Shown: piece after piece, positions 42,542 through 52,374 of the stretch
How the letters are laid out: each line of letters opens with the position of its first letter
How positions within the stretch are numbered: position 1 is the first letter of the stretch
Assembly: GCF_000733295.1 (NCBI RefSeq)
Contig: NZ_JPMI01000227.1
Span: 1-64,000 of the forward strand
Length of the DNA stretch: 64,000 nt
DNA from: Archangium violaceum Cb vi76
GTDB taxonomy: Bacteria > Myxococcota > Myxococcia > Myxococcales > Myxococcaceae
Direction of reading: 5' to 3'
The notes under the pieces: model-generated
What the model saw: the letters and a program-made list of their open reading frames with translations, nothing else
Databases searched by the model: none
Told to the model about the DNA's origin: nothing
Made by a program: the position numbers and the translations under genes

Positions 42542-42979
42542 ATGCGTCTCCTCGTCGCATTCGCGCTCGTGGCGCTCACCGGCTGCACCGTCATCAACAC
42601 CGCCTCCGTCCCTTCCGACCGCAGTGGCAGGGACGTCTTCGTGACGGCGGGCGACATCCCCGAGTCCTACGAGACGCTCGGCATGGTCCAGGCCACGCGC
42701 TCGGGCGTGGTGCTCTTCGGCTTCGTGGACGTGGTGGGCACGGACCTGGATACCGGCTTCAAGGAGGTGCTCATTCCCCAGGTGCGGGCGATGGGCGGTG
42801 ATGGCGCCATCAACGTGCGTTTCCGCCAGACGCAGTACCTGCCGGTGACGAGGGTGTTTGGCGCCATCTTCTTCTTCATTCCGCTGCCCAGCAGCGTGAC
42901 GGTGACGGCCGAGGTGGTGAAGCTCCAGCGCCGCGCCGACCGGCCCGCTGGGGATGGGGTACCCGTGGTCTCCCGCTGA
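42542..42979 (+). CDS. Lipoprotein, third tandem paralogue
   Basis: The 145-aa protein has a lipoprotein signal (LVALTGC). Its core is nearly collinear with the first copy: RDVFVTAGDIPESYETLGMV, VVLFGFVDVVGTDLDTGF, AMGGDGAINVRFRQTQY and IPLPSSVTVTAEVVKL. The conserved RQTQY and IPLPS segments in copies one and three point to a recent duplication around a more divergent middle gene. The role is unknown; it is most likely a periplasm-facing lipoprotein. Confidence 0.75.
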   Translation: MRLLVAFALVALTGCTVINTASVPSDRSGRDVFVTAGDIPESYETLGMVQATRSGVVLFGFVDVVGTDLDTGFKEVLIPQVRAMGGDGAINVRFRQTQYLPVTRVFGAIFFFIPLPSSVTVTAEVVKLQRRADRPAGDGVPVVSR

Positions 42980-43056
42980 AGCCGTCCCCCCACGTACTTT
43001 TCTCGCTTTCTCGTTGAGTGCAGAGTGGGCTCCGCCTCCCCATGAACGGAGCTCAT

Positions 43057-44859
43057 GTGACTCGCAGACTGCTTCTGGTAATGGCGTTCGCGGCCGGCGC
43101 GTTGGCCTGTCCCTCACTCCTGGGGGGCGAAGAGCCGGCTCCCGGTGCTTGTACCGAACTCTCGAACCCGGCGCCGATGGTGGCGGAGAGCCGTGTGGCG
43201 GGAGCCGCACCCACGCCGCGAGGTGGCCTGGTGGTGTCGGGCGTGTACTACCGGACCGCGACCGTCATCTACACCGGCCCGGGTGGCATGGCGGGGCCGA
43301 GTGGCCGCTGGTCGCGGCAGACGCTCCGCATCACCACCACCTCGAGCAGCACCGCGACGCTCGAGGAGATCCAGGTCGATTTCGACAAGCCGGAGCGCCG
43401 GAGCGCCAGCACTCTCACGTTATCGGGCACGGGTTTTCAGCTCGATCGGACCTGCCCGTCCGTGGCCTCGCGCTCGTTCGGCTACTCGTTCAGTGGTGAC
43501 ACGCTGGAGGTCTTCGAGCCCCACGAGGAGGGCCTCCGCGTCATCACGTTTGTGCTCCAGCCGGGCAGCTCCGGGGGTGATGGGGGCGTGCCGGGCGCGT
43601 GCTCGGAGGTGGAGAACCTCGGCCCACTGGTGGACCAGGTCCGGGTGGCCTCCAGTGCTCCCGCACCGGGGGCGGGCGCATTGAGCTCCGGAACCTTCGT
43701 GCGCATCGCCGACCAGCTCTACACCGGGCCCGGAGGGGCCTCGGGGGTGAGCGGCAAGCAGTTGCGCCAGACGCTGGAGATCGCCGCCACCTCGGCGAGC
43801 ACCGGGACGATTCGGGAGTACTACGAGGACATCGGCGATACGCCCGAGCGCAAGGCGTATACCTTCTCCACCCGTGGCGCGAGCCTCGACCTCAGCCGGA
43901 CCTGCCCGGGTCCCGGAGGCAAGTCGCTCACGTACACCCTGTCGGGCGATGACCTGATCGTCTTCGAGCCAGACACGGGCGGGACACGCGTGTCCACCTT
44001 TCGCAGGCTCGGCGCCGACGGAGGGATTCCCGGTGGGGACGGAGGAACGCCCGACGCGGGCATCGAGACGATCGCGACCGGGCTGACCGATCTGGTCGAT
44101 CTGGAGCTCGATGGCACGGATGTCTACGTGCTCGGCAACGGTGAAGTGCGGCGGTGTGCGCTCGCCGGTTGCGGCACGGGCGCGGTGCGGGTGACGACCA
44201 CGTTCCCCTTCGCGAGCAGTCTGGCCATCGACCGGGGCATGCTCTGGGTCACCACTGATTTCCGCAGGGTCTCGAGCTGTGACGTCTCGAGTGGAAGCTG
44301 CACGCTGGTGCAACAGGTGGACCTCGGCGCGAACAGCTACCCCGTGCACCTCTGGGTGGCGAATGGGCACGTGTACTGGGTGTCCGATTCCGGTGCATCC
44401 CGCCTCATCCAGACCTGCCCCAGCACGGGCTGTGGCGCGGGCTATCCGAAGACCGTCTTCAACGGCAACGCACTGGACGGGGTTCCGGTCTCGGGCCTGG
44501 TGGTCAATGCCACCGACGCGTATGTGTTGAGCTATGTGGGCGGCATCTTCCGCATCCCGCTCACCAGCGCGGAGACGTCCGACGCCACGGCGGCCGTGCG
44601 GACCGTGGGGACGGGCTATGGCTCGGGCGGCTTCGAGGGCGACGCGAGCCTCCTGCGTTGGGCGAACATCAACGCCGGCACCCTCGAGAGCTGCGAGCTT
44701 CCGGACTGCACCCGGGTCGACACGCCAGTCTCCGGGCTGGTCACTCCCGTGGGCATCCGCTCCAACGCCACGCACGTCTATGGCGCGAGCCGTGGGACGC
44801 CCAACGGCTCCGGCGGCCATGTGGCCGGGACCGCGTCCATCTGGCGCATGCCGCGCTGA
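43057..44859 (+). CDS. Secreted protein with two repeated domains and a propeller-like C-terminus
   Basis: The roughly 600-aa product has a Sec or lipoprotein signal (LLVMAFAAGALACPS). Two related domains of about 130 residues follow (e.g. QLYTGPGGASGVSGKQLRQT and VIYTGPGGMAGPSGRWSRQT; each ends with a LDRTCP or LSRTCP segment and TFVL/STFR). A separate C-terminal region (about 345-600) has repeated LDGTDVYVLGNGEV- and VANGHVYWVSDSG-like blades that resemble a beta-propeller. The start is uncertain: a GTG at 43057 follows CGGAG, while an ATG at 43042 lacks a clear ribosome site. The gene stands alone after the lipoprotein cluster. Function unknown. Confidence 0.65.
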   Translation: MTRRLLLVMAFAAGALACPSLLGGEEPAPGACTELSNPAPMVAESRVAGAAPTPRGGLVVSGVYYRTATVIYTGPGGMAGPSGRWSRQTLRITTTSSSTATLEEIQVDFDKPERRSASTLTLSGTGFQLDRTCPSVASRSFGYSFSGDTLEVFEPHEEGLRVITFVLQPGSSGGDGGVPGACSEVENLGPLVDQVRVASSAPAPGAGALSSGTFVRIADQLYTGPGGASGVSGKQLRQTLEIAATSASTGTIREYYEDIGDTPERKAYTFSTRGASLDLSRTCPGPGGKSLTYTLSGDDLIVFEPDTGGTRVSTFRRLGADGGIPGGDGGTPDAGIETIATGLTDLVDLELDGTDVYVLGNGEVRRCALAGCGTGAVRVTTTFPFASSLAIDRGMLWVTTDFRRVSSCDVSSGSCTLVQQVDLGANSYPVHLWVANGHVYWVSDSGASRLIQTCPSTGCGAGYPKTVFNGNALDGVPVSGLVVNATDAYVLSYVGGIFRIPLTSAETSDATAAVRTVGTGYGSGGFEGDASLLRWANINAGTLESCELPDCTRVDTPVSGLVTPVGIRSNATHVYGASRGTPNGSGGHVAGTASIWRMPR

Positions 44860-44943
44860 GCCATCTTCTCGTGAAAGAGTCGTCTGACGCGCCGAGGCAT
44901 GCCTCCCGATGGGGTAGCATGAGGGTTCATCAAGGAGCGAGTC

Positions 44944-46143
44944 ATGGCGCTGAAGGGTCGTCCGAATCTGGCTCTCCCCGAGGTCAGGCAGAATCCCTAT
45001 CCGCTCTACTCCGAGCTCCGCCGCAACGCTCCCGTCTGCGAGGTGGAGTATGGAGGATGGGCCGTCAGCCGGTACGACGACGTCCAGTACGTGCTCAAGA
45101 ACCCACGGCTCTTCTCGTCCGAGGGGCTCCGGTTCGCCGCCGAGCCCCCCTGGTTCGGCCGCTCCAATCCCTGGTGTGACTCGCTCGTGCTGAAGGATCC
45201 GCCCATGCATGGGCGGTTGAGGACACTCGTTGGCCGCGCCTTCGGCCCCGGTCTCCTGACCCGGCTGGAGCCGGGCATTCAAGCCACCTGCGAGGAGCTC
45301 ACCACCCGTGTTCTGGAGCGCCGCGTGGTGGATTTCGTGGATGCGTTCGCCACTCCGCTGCCAGCCACCGTCATTGGCAACCTGATGGGGTTGGAGCCCT
45401 CGCTGTACTCGCGTTTCAGGAAGTGGGCGACCGACATCGCCTCCCTCTCCGCCTCCCGGCCGGAGGACACGGAGCTGTTGGCGTCGGTCCGCGGCTCCGT
45501 GGAGGAGATGGAGCGGTACTTCCACGAAGTCCTGGAGCGCCGGCGCCGTGAGCCCGGGGATGACATGGTGAGCGACCTGCTCCGGGCCCGTGTGGACGGT
45601 GAGTCGCTGACGAGCACGGAGCTGATGGGCTTCCTCTTCTTCCTGCTGCTCGCGGGTCTGGAGACGACGATCAACCTGCTGTCCAGCTCTGCCTGGATGT
45701 TGGCGCGGAAGCCGGAGCTGCTGGCGCGGCTGCGCGCGGACCGCTCGCTCATCCCCCGCTTCATCGAGGAGGTGCTGCGCTACGAGCCGCCCATCCAGGC
45801 CTCGTTGCGGCTGTGCACCGAGGATGCGGTGGTGGGGGGCGTTTCCCTGCCCAGGGGCTCCCTGGTGTACGTGCTGTTGGGCTCGGCGCTTCGGGACGAG
45901 ACGCAGTTCGCCGAGGCCGATCGCTTCGACCTGGACCGGAAGGGGACGGAGAACCTCGCCTTCGGCCACGGCATCCACTTCTGCCTGGGCGCTCAGCTCG
46001 CACGGCTCGAAGCACGGCTCGCGCTGGAGGTCCTGCTCGCGCGTGTGGGAGGGCTGTCGCTTCGCTCGGAGCAACTCGAGTGGGTGCCCTCCGTCACCGT
46101 TCGCGGGCTGAGGGCACTTCCCATCGAGGTGCACCCCGCCTGA
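44944..46143 (+). CDS. Cytochrome P450
   Basis: The 399-aa protein is a soluble bacterial class-I-type P450. Signature motifs are the I-helix AGLETT (237-242), K-helix ExxR (Glu276-Arg279 in EEVLRYEPP), and the heme ligand Cys347 in FGHGIHFCLGAQLAR. The N-terminus has no signal or membrane segment, so it works in the cytoplasm with separate redox partners. In myxobacteria such enzymes often modify secondary metabolites or lipids, but no biosynthetic cluster is visible nearby, so its substrate is unknown. It is convergent with the lipase gene, with a gap of about 24 bp. Confidence 0.95.
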   Translation: MALKGRPNLALPEVRQNPYPLYSELRRNAPVCEVEYGGWAVSRYDDVQYVLKNPRLFSSEGLRFAAEPPWFGRSNPWCDSLVLKDPPMHGRLRTLVGRAFGPGLLTRLEPGIQATCEELTTRVLERRVVDFVDAFATPLPATVIGNLMGLEPSLYSRFRKWATDIASLSASRPEDTELLASVRGSVEEMERYFHEVLERRRREPGDDMVSDLLRARVDGESLTSTELMGFLFFLLLAGLETTINLLSSSAWMLARKPELLARLRADRSLIPRFIEEVLRYEPPIQASLRLCTEDAVVGGVSLPRGSLVYVLLGSALRDETQFAEADRFDLDRKGTENLAFGHGIHFCLGAQLARLEARLALEVLLARVGGLSLRSEQLEWVPSVTVRGLRALPIEVHPA

Positions 46144-46167
46144 GAGGAGAAGAGGCTTCAGGTTGCC

Positions 46168-47820
46168 CTACTGGATGCACTCATTGAGTGTCGCGTTCGG
46201 GATGAAGGTGCTGAAGTCCAGGGCGGGGTTGCGAGCCAGCTCCGCCAGCATGAGGGCGAAGGACAGGTGCTTGCCCACCTCACCGAACTGAGCGCGCACC
46301 AACTGCACGTTCGCGGCCAGGGTGTTGGGCGCCACCGGCAGCGCGACGGCGGCCGTGCTGCCCATGCGGTTGCTGGCGGTCAGGATGCTCGTCGACCGGG
46401 CCACCACCTTCGAGTCACGAATGAAGGTCTTGTATGCCCCGGAGTCTCCCAGGACGGTGGCGATGGCGCCCAGGTAGCGAAGCACGTCTCCATCCAGGCC
46501 GGTCAGCATGCCATTGAGGACGCCCGCGCCCTGAATCGATGGCTCGGCCTGGTACAGCGCGCGGAAGCTGTCGTAGACCTTCCAGGGAAAATCCACGTGA
46601 TTCTTGTTGGGCCCGGGGACGTTGTGCAGGGCATCACCCCATTGCGTGGCCTTCCGGTGGAGCCGTTCCCGGACGTTCATGGGCTCGTGGTAGGCGAGGG
46701 GGACGGGGTTGAAGGTGTTTTCCCCCGTGATGTAGACCTCCGCGCCGACGTGGTGGCCGCGCTTGTCTTGCGTGATGGGATCCTGGCTGAGCACCACCCG
46801 GCGGCAGAAAATCCTGGAGTTGAACTGTCTGTGGAAGCTCTTGCCGCCCGCGACCGGCGCGCTGAAGGTGATGAGTTTCAAGTTGCGCCAGGGCCAGGTG
46901 GGAAGATTGCCCGGCAGGTTGACTCCATCGGGTCCGTGGGTGGTTCCCAGGACCATGGCCGTGGCGAACTGGGTGGCCAGCGCGCCTCCTAGGCTGTGCC
47001 CCGTGACGTAGATGTTGGAGGGGGGCGCCCCGTTCTGCCCGTGGATGTGTTGCAGGATCGTGAGGATGGAGGGGATGCAGGTCTTCACGGACCGGCTGAA
47101 CCCGCGGCACACGGAGCCATGGACACTGAAGTAGTTGTCCTGGACCATCGTGTTGAAGTCCATGTCCGTCACCCAGTCCGGGTTGCCCTTCCCCACGAGT
47201 CCATGGCTCAGCGCGCGAGCCCCCGACCCGCTGCGGCTGCCTCGGAAGGTGATGTGGACGTCGTAGGTCGCCCCGTAATGCCGCTCGAGCACGCACCCCA
47301 TCAGGCTCCAGACGTTCGGAGAGCCGTTGATGGTGCCCGTTCCTCCCTCGAAGGCATAGAGCCGGTCCACGCCACCGCCGGCGATTCCCAGAGGCCTGGC
47401 CACGGCGGGTTGGATGACCGCGGCCGCCGTGGCGTTGTTCGGGTTGCCAGCACCCGCTTGATACGAGCACATGGCCACCGAGGCGATGCGATCGGTGATG
47501 TAGGTGGGCAGCTTGTAGCACAGCCAGCTGCCGGGCTCCGGACTGCAGAAGGCGATCCGCCAGGGGTGGAGCCGATCATATCGGCCGATGATGGGATCCA
47601 GGGTGTTGTTGACGGCCCATCCGTGGGTGTTGCCGGGCCCATGATAGGCGTTGTTTCCCAGGAAGAGCGTGCGGACCTGGGTCATGAAGTTGTCGCGCCG
47701 GCTCGAGCCCTTCATCGCGAGGCGTTCATAGTAGGGATCGAATGGCCAGATGAGCGTCTGGGTGTACTGGTGGTAGGCCAGAATGCACAGGTCCAGGTGG
47801 TAGATCAGCTCGTGGTACAT
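46168..47820 (-). CDS. Class-3 lipase-like alpha/beta hydrolase
   Basis: The 550-aa protein has the lipase nucleophile elbow NIYVTGHSLGGALATQFA with Ser276. It also has an oxyanion-region VHITFRGSRSGSG, and plausible acid and base candidates in the PVAGGKSFHRQF and later HVDFPWK regions. The fold fits lipase class 3 (fungal-type). No clear signal peptide is visible at the ATG at 47820, so either it is cytoplasmic or exported by another route. Several cysteines (CSPEPGSWLCYK, CRGFSRSVKTC) could form disulfides, which favours export. It is divergent from the ELW-repeat lipoprotein gene. The substrate is likely a lipid ester. Confidence 0.8.
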   Translation of the reverse strand: MYHELIYHLDLCILAYHQYTQTLIWPFDPYYERLAMKGSSRRDNFMTQVRTLFLGNNAYHGPGNTHGWAVNNTLDPIIGRYDRLHPWRIAFCSPEPGSWLCYKLPTYITDRIASVAMCSYQAGAGNPNNATAAAVIQPAVARPLGIAGGGVDRLYAFEGGTGTINGSPNVWSLMGCVLERHYGATYDVHITFRGSRSGSGARALSHGLVGKGNPDWVTDMDFNTMVQDNYFSVHGSVCRGFSRSVKTCIPSILTILQHIHGQNGAPPSNIYVTGHSLGGALATQFATAMVLGTTHGPDGVNLPGNLPTWPWRNLKLITFSAPVAGGKSFHRQFNSRIFCRRVVLSQDPITQDKRGHHVGAEVYITGENTFNPVPLAYHEPMNVRERLHRKATQWGDALHNVPGPNKNHVDFPWKVYDSFRALYQAEPSIQGAGVLNGMLTGLDGDVLRYLGAIATVLGDSGAYKTFIRDSKVVARSTSILTASNRMGSTAAVALPVAPNTLAANVQLVRAQFGEVGKHLSFALMLAELARNPALDFSTFIPNATLNECIQ

Positions 47821-48162
47821 GGGTCCCTCTCATTATGGCCTGTGCCACGCCGCTCGACCTTCCAGGGGGTCCTGCCCTCGAGACACGCGCCGTGACGGTG
47901 GGTGGACGGCGAGTATGGGTCCAGCGCGTCTTTTCAGAAAGAGCCTCCCTACGAATGCCACGGGGGTGGGGGGCACGGACGATGTCGAGGCCACACCGGA
48001 CCTCGAGGGCGTGTCGTTGGAGATCCACAGCTCCGTGGCGCGGTCCGCGTAGCGAGCCCTTCGCTGCTCGCCGCTCCCCCCGGTACAGGTTGCTTGAAGG
48101 CGAGCAGTGCCGTGTAGAGCTTCGCGGTGGGAGCCGTCTGGCTCCCCGAGGGGGGAACATTC
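47821..48162. other. Divergent intergenic region (342 bp)
   Basis: I see no credible gene here. Open frames crossing it have poor codon character. It must hold the promoters of the lipase (leftward) and the ELW-repeat lipoprotein (rightward, with GGGGGAA just before its ATG). No repeat, tRNA or clear operator is visible. Confidence 0.6.
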
Positions 48163-50412
48163 ATGAAGACCCGACAACGGCAAGGCCCGAGCCTTGCCTG
48201 GATACCGTGCCTGGTACTCACCTGTGCGCTGCTGGGAGCTTGCGGACCGACCCGTGAGGAAGACTCCAGTTCCGCGCGGGAGGAACTTGGAGAGTCGGAA
48301 CTGGAAATGCGAGCGGCTCATCAGCGGAAGGAGGACTTCGCGCTGCTGTTCGGCGAGGGAGGCCGGCCAGGCTTCGTGCGAATCCCAGAGAGCAGCTCGC
48401 TCGCGCTTGGGAAGCACCTCACCCTGACGTTCTGGATCCAGACAACCTCCACGTATGGCGGGGAGGCCTGGCACGACGCCGACTGGCTCATCGACAAGGA
48501 CATCCCCGGAGAGGTCCAGCCCGACTGGGCTGTCGTCCTGCGCCACGGGCGGATCGTCTTCAACAACGGCAATCCCACGGGGACGGCGGACCAGCCCCTG
48601 TTTGGCCAACGGGTGGTCAACGATGGGCAGTGGCACCACGTGGCCATCACGCGTGATGCCTCCTCGGGGCGCACGCGCATCTACATCGATGGCAAGCTGG
48701 ATGCCGAGGGCGTGTTTTCCAGAGCGGAGCTTGGCAACACGGAGCCGCTCCAGCTCGGCTTCGAGTCCAACCCGGATGGGCTTGCTCCCAACGAGCGCGC
48801 CTTCGAGGGGGTCCTCGACGAGCTGCGCATCTGGACGAAGGTTCGCGGTTCCTCCGAGCTCCGCGAGGACATGGAGGACTCCCGTCCCGGGTGCCAGGAG
48901 CGGTTGGCTGGCGCCTGGAGCTTCAACGAGGGCTCCGGGCAGGAGACGGACGACCTGGGACCGCGCGACGCGGATGGTCAGCTCGGGGCCCTGCCCACGC
49001 CGGACGAGGCCGATCCGCGTTGGGTGCGTTCCTCACGTTCGGGCCCACCGGGCTCCTGCGGCGGTGCCACCCGGGTGAAGGACATCTACCCGGGCCCCAC
49101 CGGCTCCACGCGCGAAATCACCGGCCAGGCGCCTTCCGAGTACGACTTCGTGGAGCTCGACGGGGTGTTGCTCTTCATGGCCGATGATGGGCGCCATGGC
49201 TTCGAGCTGTGGAAGACGGATGGCAGGACCGGGGGCACGGGGCTGGTCAAGGACATCTGGCCCGGGCCGTTGGGCGGAATCTTCGAGGTGACGTCGGCGT
49301 TCCTGGACACGCCCCAGCGCTTCGTGAGGTTCGGGGACGCCGTCTATTTCACCGCCAATGATGGGGTCCATGGGCTGGAGCTGTGGAAGACGGATGGCAC
49401 GGCCGAGGGCACGGTGATGGTCAAGGACATCGGGCCCGGCGCCGAGCCCGGCTTCGTGAACTTCCTGACCCCCCTGGGCGACTCGCTCTACTTCTCCGCG
49501 AGCGATGAGACCCATGGGCTGGAGCTGTGGAAGACGGATGGCACGACCGAGGGCACGGTGATGGTCAAGGACGTCATTCCGGGTCTCGAAAGCTCGCTGG
49601 CGGGCTCACTGACCGCGGCGGGCGGACGGCTCTTCTTCAATGTCCCGGCCAGGTTCCACGAGCTGTGGGTCAGCGATGGGACTCCGGAGGGCACGGTGCA
49701 GGTCCCCGGGCTCCTGGACACCTCCTCCCTGACGCCCCTGGGCGACGTGCTCTTCCTGAGCGCTTCCGGGAGTCCCGGCGAGGGCGCGGAGTTGTGGAGG
49801 ACCGATGGGACGGCGGCGGGCACCCGACGGGTCGCGGACATCTTCCCGGGTGTGGAAGGGTCCTCACCGCATGAGCTGACCGCCGTGGGTGGAGTGCTCT
49901 TCTTCGCCGCGAGGGATCCCGAGCACGGAGATGAGCTGTGGCGGACCGAGGACGCCGGGGAGGGCGCGTCGCTGGTGAAGGACATCCACCCGGGACCCGA
50001 CGACTCCGGCATCCGGTGGGGGACCGCGGTGGATGGCATGCTCTTCTTCTCCGCCGATGACGGCCGCCGTGGCGTCGAGCTGTGGAAGAGCGCGGGGACG
50101 GCCTCCAGCACGCGGCTGGTCAAGGACATCGCGCGTGGTTCCGCGAGCTCCTCCCCGGAGCGGCTGACCGCCATCGCTGGGGTGTTGGTGTTCTCCGCCA
50201 CGGATGGGGCACATGGCCGCGAGCCGTGGACGAGCGCGGGTACGGAGAAGAGCACGCGGCAGCTCGATGACATCCGCCCTGGAAGAGGCGCCTCGGAGCC
50301 CAAGGACTTCACGCGTCTGGGCTCCCAGGTGCTCTTCTCCGCCGATGATGGTCGCACCGGCGGCGAGCTGTGGAGTCTCCCCGTGTCGGCTCTGCGCTGC
50401 CCTGGGCGCTGA
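48163..50412 (+). CDS. Lipoprotein with LamG-like domain and ELWxxDGT repeats
   Basis: The 749-aa protein has a lipoprotein signal (LVLTCALLGAC). A LamG/laminin-G-like jelly roll follows (about 60-250; HLTLTFWIQTTS, DGQWHHVAITRD, LDELRIWTK). Then come about nine ELW repeats (HGLELWKTDGTAEGT, GAELWRTDGTAAGT, GVELWKSAGTASST and degenerate forms) through to the C-terminus. Each repeat includes VKDI.PG and a LFFSA.D blade. These ELWxxDGT proteins are characteristic of myxobacterial and other environmental surfaces, probably a beta-propeller or solenoid with a binding role. It is outer-membrane-anchored. The ligand is unknown. Confidence 0.85.
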   Translation: MKTRQRQGPSLAWIPCLVLTCALLGACGPTREEDSSSAREELGESELEMRAAHQRKEDFALLFGEGGRPGFVRIPESSSLALGKHLTLTFWIQTTSTYGGEAWHDADWLIDKDIPGEVQPDWAVVLRHGRIVFNNGNPTGTADQPLFGQRVVNDGQWHHVAITRDASSGRTRIYIDGKLDAEGVFSRAELGNTEPLQLGFESNPDGLAPNERAFEGVLDELRIWTKVRGSSELREDMEDSRPGCQERLAGAWSFNEGSGQETDDLGPRDADGQLGALPTPDEADPRWVRSSRSGPPGSCGGATRVKDIYPGPTGSTREITGQAPSEYDFVELDGVLLFMADDGRHGFELWKTDGRTGGTGLVKDIWPGPLGGIFEVTSAFLDTPQRFVRFGDAVYFTANDGVHGLELWKTDGTAEGTVMVKDIGPGAEPGFVNFLTPLGDSLYFSASDETHGLELWKTDGTTEGTVMVKDVIPGLESSLAGSLTAAGGRLFFNVPARFHELWVSDGTPEGTVQVPGLLDTSSLTPLGDVLFLSASGSPGEGAELWRTDGTAAGTRRVADIFPGVEGSSPHELTAVGGVLFFAARDPEHGDELWRTEDAGEGASLVKDIHPGPDDSGIRWGTAVDGMLFFSADDGRRGVELWKSAGTASSTRLVKDIARGSASSSPERLTAIAGVLVFSATDGAHGREPWTSAGTEKSTRQLDDIRPGRGASEPKDFTRLGSQVLFSADDGRTGGELWSLPVSALRCPGR

Positions 50413-50541
50413 CGAGCTCCTTCTTCGAAGAGGCGCGCGGTGCTGTGTCCCGCACCGCGCGCCAGGGTAGGGGAGTTGGAGTCGTAACGAAGGATTTGCG
50501 TTCATGCCAGACACGCTGGGGGATGCCCTATACTCCCGGCA

Positions 50542-51861
50542 ATGCTTCCCGTGCTGGCGTTCGGACTCGCAGTGGCCCTCGGTTCCTCGGCACCCCAACC
50601 AGGGCCGAAGCCGCTGACATTCGAGGAGATGGTGGCGATGCCGGTCACCTTCGAGGGCCGGAACATGATTCCCCTGCCGCCCAGGGTGCCCCGCCGGGCG
50701 CTGCGCTTCGAGTCCGCCCCGGAGAACCGCGGCCCCGCCAGCACGCTGCCCTGGGTGAATCTGCCCGGCGACACGGACGGTGGCCGGCGCACTCCCTGGG
50801 CGGTGCTGCTCGGCGAGATGCTCTTCCACGCGCCCCGGGTGCTCGGGCCGCTGAGCGTGCGGATGGGCGTGTCCTGCCACTCGTGCCACCCCCACGGCGC
50901 CACCAATCCCACCGTCTTCACCGAGCACTCGTACATGGTGCCCGGGAGCATCGACCTCACCGTCTCGTACTTCTCGCCCACCGGGGATGACGGCATCCTC
51001 AACGCGCACGTGGTGCCCACGTTGCGAGGCATCCGGTTCACCGCGCCGTACCCGCTCGATGGCCGCACGTACAGCCTGCGCGAGCAGGTGCGCAACGTCA
51101 TCGTCGGCGAGTTCGCCGTGCCCGAGGTGCCCGGCCACCTCATGGACGCGCTCGTCGCCTTCCTCAACCAGTTGGATCCGCTGCCCAACCCGAAGCTGGG
51201 CCCTCGTGGGAGGCTCGCCCCCGGCGCGAGCGAGGCCGCCCAGCGTGGCGAGGCCGCGTTCTTCCTCCCGCGCCCCGTGCTGGACGGGGACTCGTGCGCC
51301 ACCTGCCACCCACCGGAGCTGGGCTTCACGGATGGCAAGGTGCACGTGCTTGGCAGCCAGCGCGAGCGCTATGACACCCCGACGCTCCTGGGGCTCGTCC
51401 ACACGCCGCCGTACCTCCACGATGCCCGGGCGCGCACCATTCCCGAGGCGCTCGTCGAGGTGGACAAGATGCTCGGCCTCGGGCTCTCCGCGGACGAGCG
51501 GAAGGACCTCTCCGCCTACCTGGAGACCATTGGCGACGAGGCGGACCCCTACGAGCCCGACCGGCGCGATCGCCGGGTGGCCCTCTCGCTGTCCTTCGTC
51601 GACCTGGTGTTGGAGGGCCCCTACTCGCAGGACCCGCTCGTCTGGAGGCTCACGCTGGAGACGGTGATGCGCGAGCTGGAGGACGAGCTGAAGGGAACAC
51701 GTTCGCTCGAGCCCTTCCTCGCGGCGGCGCGTCCAGCCTTCACCCGTCCACCCAACGACGAGGATCGCCGGGCGCTGCGAACGGCACGCAAGGCCCTGCT
51801 GGACGCCACCCGCCGCTCCTCCCGGAAGGCTCCGGCCTCCGCGCGCACCGACCCTCCCTGA
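50542..51861 (+). CDS. Exported di-heme cytochrome c, MauG/CCP-like
   Basis: The 439-aa protein has an N-terminal signal (LPVLAFGLAVALGSSA) and two heme c sites. The first is CHSCH (Cys112-Cys115-His116) and the second CATCH (Cys252-Cys255-His256). The layout resembles bacterial di-heme cytochrome c peroxidases and MauG-type oxidases, which use the periplasmic hemes to reduce peroxide or oxidise a partner protein. Distal ligands cannot be assigned from the sequence alone. It sits alone, 45 bp from the convergent hypothetical gene. Role: periplasmic redox. Confidence 0.85.
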   Translation: MLPVLAFGLAVALGSSAPQPGPKPLTFEEMVAMPVTFEGRNMIPLPPRVPRRALRFESAPENRGPASTLPWVNLPGDTDGGRRTPWAVLLGEMLFHAPRVLGPLSVRMGVSCHSCHPHGATNPTVFTEHSYMVPGSIDLTVSYFSPTGDDGILNAHVVPTLRGIRFTAPYPLDGRTYSLREQVRNVIVGEFAVPEVPGHLMDALVAFLNQLDPLPNPKLGPRGRLAPGASEAAQRGEAAFFLPRPVLDGDSCATCHPPELGFTDGKVHVLGSQRERYDTPTLLGLVHTPPYLHDARARTIPEALVEVDKMLGLGLSADERKDLSAYLETIGDEADPYEPDRRDRRVALSLSFVDLVLEGPYSQDPLVWRLTLETVMRELEDELKGTRSLEPFLAAARPAFTRPPNDEDRRALRTARKALLDATRRSSRKAPASARTDPP

Positions 51862-51906
51862 GCCGGGAGCGGGGACTCCGTTGCCGTGAGACGTGGGGCC
51901 GGGGGC

Positions 51907-52374
51907 TCAGTCCGTGGGAGTCGCGGGCCCACGTCCGCCCGCGTCCAGCCGAGGGGGGGCGACCTTCTCCTCGAGCCCGCCTCCTTCCGCCTGAAGCACT
52001 TCACGGATGACGCGCTCGGCCACCTCTTCCAACCAGCCACGCAGGGTCGCGGAGAGCTGCTGGTACTGCGGCCAGAGGGTCTCCTTCACGAACCGCTCGG
52101 GTACCCGCACCATGACCGTGGTGCGCCGCTGCCCCCGGTAGCGATAGGGCTCCAGACCGTACCGGCGCAACAGGGCGACGAAGAGTCTGCGCTGCCACTC
52201 GTCCGCCAGCGAGAACTGGTACTCCACCGCGGGCTGAGCCTCGTTGGCTGCCTTCAACCTGGCGAGGATGCGGTCACGCGCGGCTTCCGCGGCCTCGCGC
52301 TCTCCCAGCGTAGTGGCCCCGGCGAAGAGGGACTCGATGGCGGCGAGCTTCCTTCGGAGTGACTCCTCGTCCAT
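51907..52374 (-). CDS. Hypothetical cytosolic protein
   Basis: The 155-aa protein begins MDEESLRRKLAAIESLFAGAT and contains a helical N-terminus, then YQFSLADEWQRRLFVALLRRYGLEPYRYRGQRRTTVMVRVPERFVKETLWPQY. The charged, mixed alpha/beta pattern with a Tyr/Arg-rich segment resembles phage-associated or plasmid-linked small proteins, but I cannot name the family. GGAGAGGAG precedes the ATG at 52374. It lies 128 bp before the tRNA terminator, in the same orientation as the tRNAs, but is not part of their transcript. Confidence 0.6.
   Translation of the reverse strand: MDEESLRRKLAAIESLFAGATTLGEREAAEAARDRILARLKAANEAQPAVEYQFSLADEWQRRLFVALLRRYGLEPYRYRGQRRTTVMVRVPERFVKETLWPQYQQLSATLRGWLEEVAERVIREVLQAEGGGLEEKVAPPRLDAGGRGPATPTD

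Noticed and set aside
43420-46134. A long minus-strand frame across the secreted protein and cytochrome P450 genes
   Set aside because: It is a compositional shadow. The plus strand has an intact P450 with the heme Cys and the preceding secreted protein.
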